Origin: Dehalococcoidia bacterium
GTDB lineage: Bacteria; Chloroflexota; Dehalococcoidia; DSTF01; JALHUB01
Reading direction: 5' to 3'
Length of the DNA: 8,199 bases
Assembly: GCA_022865685.1 (NCBI GenBank)
Contig: JALHUB010000061.1
Location: 1 to 8,199, forward strand
Of this stretch, positions 6,752-8,199 are shown piece by piece. Below the pieces are notes generated by a model. It was not told the origin of the DNA. It made no database searches and worked only from the letters and a program-made list of their open reading frames with translations. Each line of letters opens with the position of its first letter. Within the stretch, counting starts at the first letter, position 1. A program made the translations under genes and the position numbers.

Positions 6752-7268
6752 TCGTTGTCAACGGCCTGGCAGAGAACCGCGACGGTCGAGCGAAACTCGC
6801 TCAGTTATCATCTCCAAAACGGGCCCGAGCGATTCCCCATCCATCCCTATAGTCAATATGCACGAGCGACAAGCAGTGAGTTTTCGCTATCCAATTCTGG
6901 GAGTTCTTGAAGGAGGGCACGCAGCAATGCGGAGATGCAGCCTCACCCAGCCCCGAGGGTCCGCGCGGGAAGAAGAGGTGCTACATCTCACAGGGCGAGC
7001 GTTGGTGGCACAGCAGGGGTCGATGGCCGGGCGCGACGGCCAGCTCGAACGCCTGGTGAAAGGTCGCGGTTCAGTCGCTCCAGGGCGGCGCGATCCTGGT
7101 AATTATCACCCGGCGCGTCACATTATAGAGCCCGAGCGGTTCCGAATAGGCCGGGCCCGCGGGACCGGAGAAGGCGACCCTAGCCCCCGTGCCAGATTCC
7201 TCTCAGATCGCCTGTCGCCGCTCCCCGCAGGCCCGGTCACGATGGACGCCCGCGCCGCCCCGCAAGGA

Positions 7269-7288
7269 CTGGTGACCTAGATCACCAG
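7269..7288. repeat. 20-bp near-perfect palindrome
   Basis: CTGGTGA and TCACCAG flank a CTAG centre, with one mismatched pair (C at 7276, A at 7281); 18 of 20 positions are symmetric. It could be a dimeric protein's binding site or a recombination site. There is no adjacent T-run for a terminator. Confidence 0.5.
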
Positions 7289-7394
7289 CCACGGCGATGG
7301 GCTCCGAATCATCCTGATTGGAAGGCCTGAGAGATCTCCTATACACGGCGTTTCCGGTTCTCCTGTTCGTTTTCACAATTTCCCGCTTGTTGGC

Positions 7395-7420
7395 CGCCCC
7401 AACATCTTGACTTTGGGGCG
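7395..7420. repeat. 8-bp inverted repeat, hairpin-forming
   Basis: CGCCCCAA (7395-7402) and TTGGGGCG (7413-7420) pair perfectly around a 10-nt A/T-rich loop. No T-run follows on either strand. It sits about 35 bp before the tandem 43-bp repeats. Confidence 0.45.
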
Positions 7421-7453
7421 TGATAGGTGAACAATGGTTCTCGATAACAAACA

Positions 7454-7582
7454 CCGGCTATACAGATGCTTGCTATGTGTAACTTGAACAGAGTCAGCAG
7501 CCTTACAAATGCTTGCTATGTATAACTTGAACTGAGTAACCGGCTATACAGATGCTTGCTATGTATAACTTGAACTAAGTAA
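7454..7582. repeat. three tandem 43-bp repeats upstream of the regulator gene
   Basis: Units begin at 7454, 7497 and 7540, exactly 43 bp apart. Units 1 and 3 match at 39 of 43 positions, units 2 and 3 at 37 of 43. The invariant core is ATGCTTGCTATG followed by TRTAACTTGAAC; within it GCTATGTATAAC is nearly palindromic. A further half-copy, CTTGTTATG, lies at 7583-7591. The period is about four helical turns, so all copies would face the same side of the DNA. They end about 68 bp before the start codon of the winged-helix gene, which suggests operator sites. Confidence 0.9.
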
Positions 7583-7618
7583 CTTGTTATGCTTAGCCTG
7601 TATTCTACTTCATTTATC

Positions 7619-7633
7619 GGGCTTGTCAAGCCC
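7619..7633. promoter_or_regulatory. 15-bp perfect dyad just upstream of the regulator's ribosome-binding site
   Basis: GGGCTTG-T-CAAGCCC is perfectly symmetric and lies 4 bp before the GGAGGAGG ribosome-binding site. It could be a DNA operator for autoregulation, or in RNA a 6-bp stem with a GUC loop, followed by UUU, that affects translation or termination. Confidence 0.5.
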
Positions 7634-7636
7634 TTT

Positions 7637-7644
7637 GGAGGAGG
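7637..7644 (+). promoter_or_regulatory. ribosome-binding site of the winged-helix gene
   Basis: GGAGGAGG, 5 nt before ATG 7650. It decides this start over the in-frame ATG at 7584, which has no such site and lies immediately beside the repeats. Confidence 0.85.
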
Positions 7645-7649
7645 AAAAT

Positions 7650-7970
7650 ATGGGTCACTGGGATTTTCTCACCAATCACGCCCTCGTTCTCATCCACGTC
7701 CTCGACCACCCGCGTTCAACGCTGCGGGAGATCGCGGACGCCGCCGGCATCACGGAGAGGGCCGCCGTCTCCATCCTGCGGGCTCTGGAGGAGGAGGACA
7801 TTGTGTCGCGCCAGAAAGAGGGCCGGCGCAACCGCTACTCGGTGAACATCAAGGCCCTGCTGAGCCACCGCCGGCAGAGTCGCTACAGCGTGGAAGAGTT
7901 GGCTGAGGAGCTCCGCCACCTCTCGCAGGAGCTTGAGAAGAGCGCCAATTCCGGGGAAAGCGTCGCCTAG
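7650..7970 (+). CDS. small winged helix-turn-helix transcriptional regulator (MarR/ArsR-like)
   Basis: A 106-residue DNA-binding protein. It opens with MGHWDFLTNHALVLIHVL, resembling the W-x-FLTNHA opening I recall from a family of small, uncharacterised winged-helix proteins common in Actinobacteria and Chloroflexota. The helix-turn-helix is at about 25-52 (LREIADAAGITERAAVSILR is the core), the wing at about 53-66 (SRQKEGRRNRYSVN), and a charged amphipathic helix at about 80-98 (SVEELAEELRHLSQELEK) may dimerise. There is no cysteine or His cluster for metal sensing and no ligand domain. The start at 7650 is set by a strong ribosome-binding site. It is the only plus-strand gene with clear support in the window. 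It sits behind three 43-bp direct repeats and a perfect 15-bp dyad, which suggests autoregulation (inferred). No target gene is identifiable here. Confidence 0.9.
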   Translation: MGHWDFLTNHALVLIHVLDHPRSTLREIADAAGITERAAVSILRALEEEDIVSRQKEGRRNRYSVNIKALLSHRRQSRYSVEELAEELRHLSQELEKSANSGESVA

Positions 7971-8043
7971 GCTTTTGGCGGGTGGCAAGAACCCATTCGT
8001 ATCTGGTGGAGCAAGATTCCGGAGCATTTGCCCGGCGCAGTGT

Positions 8044-8199
8044 GTCTTCTGCGAGCCGGCGTCGGCGGCGTGCGTGGCGGGCCTGCTGAAGGTGACGCGA
8101 GAGGGACTGTCGCTTGCCGGTCAGACCGTCGTGTGCGTGATCACGGGCAGCGGCCTGAAGGACCCGGAGACGGCGATGAAGGCGAAGGCGGACCTCATC
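8044..8199 (+). pseudogene. thrC: threonine synthase C-terminal portion, 5' end missing (also cut by window edge)
   Basis: The frame ending at the window edge reads VFCEPASAACVAGLLKVTRE, then a TVVCVITGSGLKDPETAM segment: the C-terminal PLP-enzyme signature of threonine synthase (O-phosphohomoserine to threonine). A full enzyme has about 300 residues before this point, but the regulator gene stops only 74 bp upstream and no frame between them carries the rest. Just before 8044, GCC CGG CGC (Ala-Arg-Arg) in another frame resembles the LARREGVF stretch expected there, hinting at a frameshift in addition to loss of the 5' part. Either a deletion or insertion junction created a pseudogene, or an assembly join lies near 8020. 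The 3' end lies outside the window. Confidence 0.7.

Larger units (their letters stand above)
6752..7453. other. about 700 bp with no convincing gene
   Basis: No reading frame here has a ribosome-binding site, recognisable motif or family-like composition. The longest plus-strand frame (6858-7280) is Arg/Gly/Pro-rich and looks like a GC-driven chance frame. What is visible: short hairpins at 6753-6763 (CGTTGTCAACG) and 6788-6802 (GAGCGA/TCGCTC), an isolated TATAAT on the minus strand at 7122-7127, a 20-bp near-palindrome at 7269-7288 and a hairpin at 7395-7420. The last 150 bp are more A/T-rich than the rest. Confidence 0.6.

Noticed and set aside
6703..7060. tmRNA as an explanation of the tRNA-like 3' end
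   Set aside because: An anticodon arm is present, no matching 5' acceptor strand lies 300-400 nt upstream, and no tag peptide frame is seen.
6858..7280. 140-codon plus-strand open frame in the gene-poor region
   Set aside because: No ribosome-binding site, no recognisable motif, Arg/Gly/Pro-rich; a faint PadR-like opening (YPILGVLEGG) does not continue.
7324..7345. TPP riboswitch-like CTGAGAG
   Set aside because: Only the short CTGAGA element is present; the other conserved segments and stems are missing.
7454..7582. CRISPR array
   Set aside because: The sequences between the conserved cores are themselves similar repeats, not unique spacers; only three units, 43-bp total period, and no cas genes.

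Overview
The window (about 60% G+C by eye) looks like a chromosomal segment of a free-living bacterium. I suggest Chloroflexota, perhaps a Dehalococcoidia-like lineage. The basis is the rpsF-ssb-rpsR order, the short SSB, the ACT-domain malic enzyme, and secreted proteins with thrombospondin-3/dockerin-like calcium-loop tails. This placement is inference, since no rRNA or full marker gene set is present.

Left part, all on the minus strand (read right to left): an ACT-domain malic enzyme (1372-2841) ends at a likely terminator. Next comes a strong sigma70-type promoter (1264-1292) driving rpsF (TTG start, about 100-nt structured leader), ssb and rpsR. rpsR is cut by the window edge. This is the usual S6/SSB/S18 translation-replication cluster.

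Middle part, also minus strand: two exported peptidases. One is an M28 zinc peptidase (2934-4112) with a signal peptide, one DxNGDGxxD calcium loop and a C-terminal membrane anchor. The other is a large papain-family C1 protease (4390-6420) with an N-terminal DUF333 module, a Cys-rich insert, thrombospondin type 3 repeats and a terminal dockerin-like pair. A long hairpin separates them. Together they suggest extracellular or cell-surface protein degradation, with carbon perhaps reaching central metabolism through enzymes such as the malic enzyme.

Right part (about 6700-8199) has a different character. It starts with a minus-strand 3' half of a tRNA-Gly(UCC)-like gene whose 5' half is absent, the kind of scar left by tRNA-targeting integrative elements. 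About 900 bp without a convincing gene follow, holding a near-perfect 20-bp palindrome, a GC hairpin, three tandem 43-bp repeats and a 15-bp perfect dyad. These lead into a small winged-helix regulator (7650-7970, plus strand). Only about 70 bp later the sequence becomes the C-terminal part of threonine synthase, with no 5' end visible. I read this stretch as a decayed or rearranged accessory island with an autoregulated small transcription factor. That interpretation needs comparison with related genomes.
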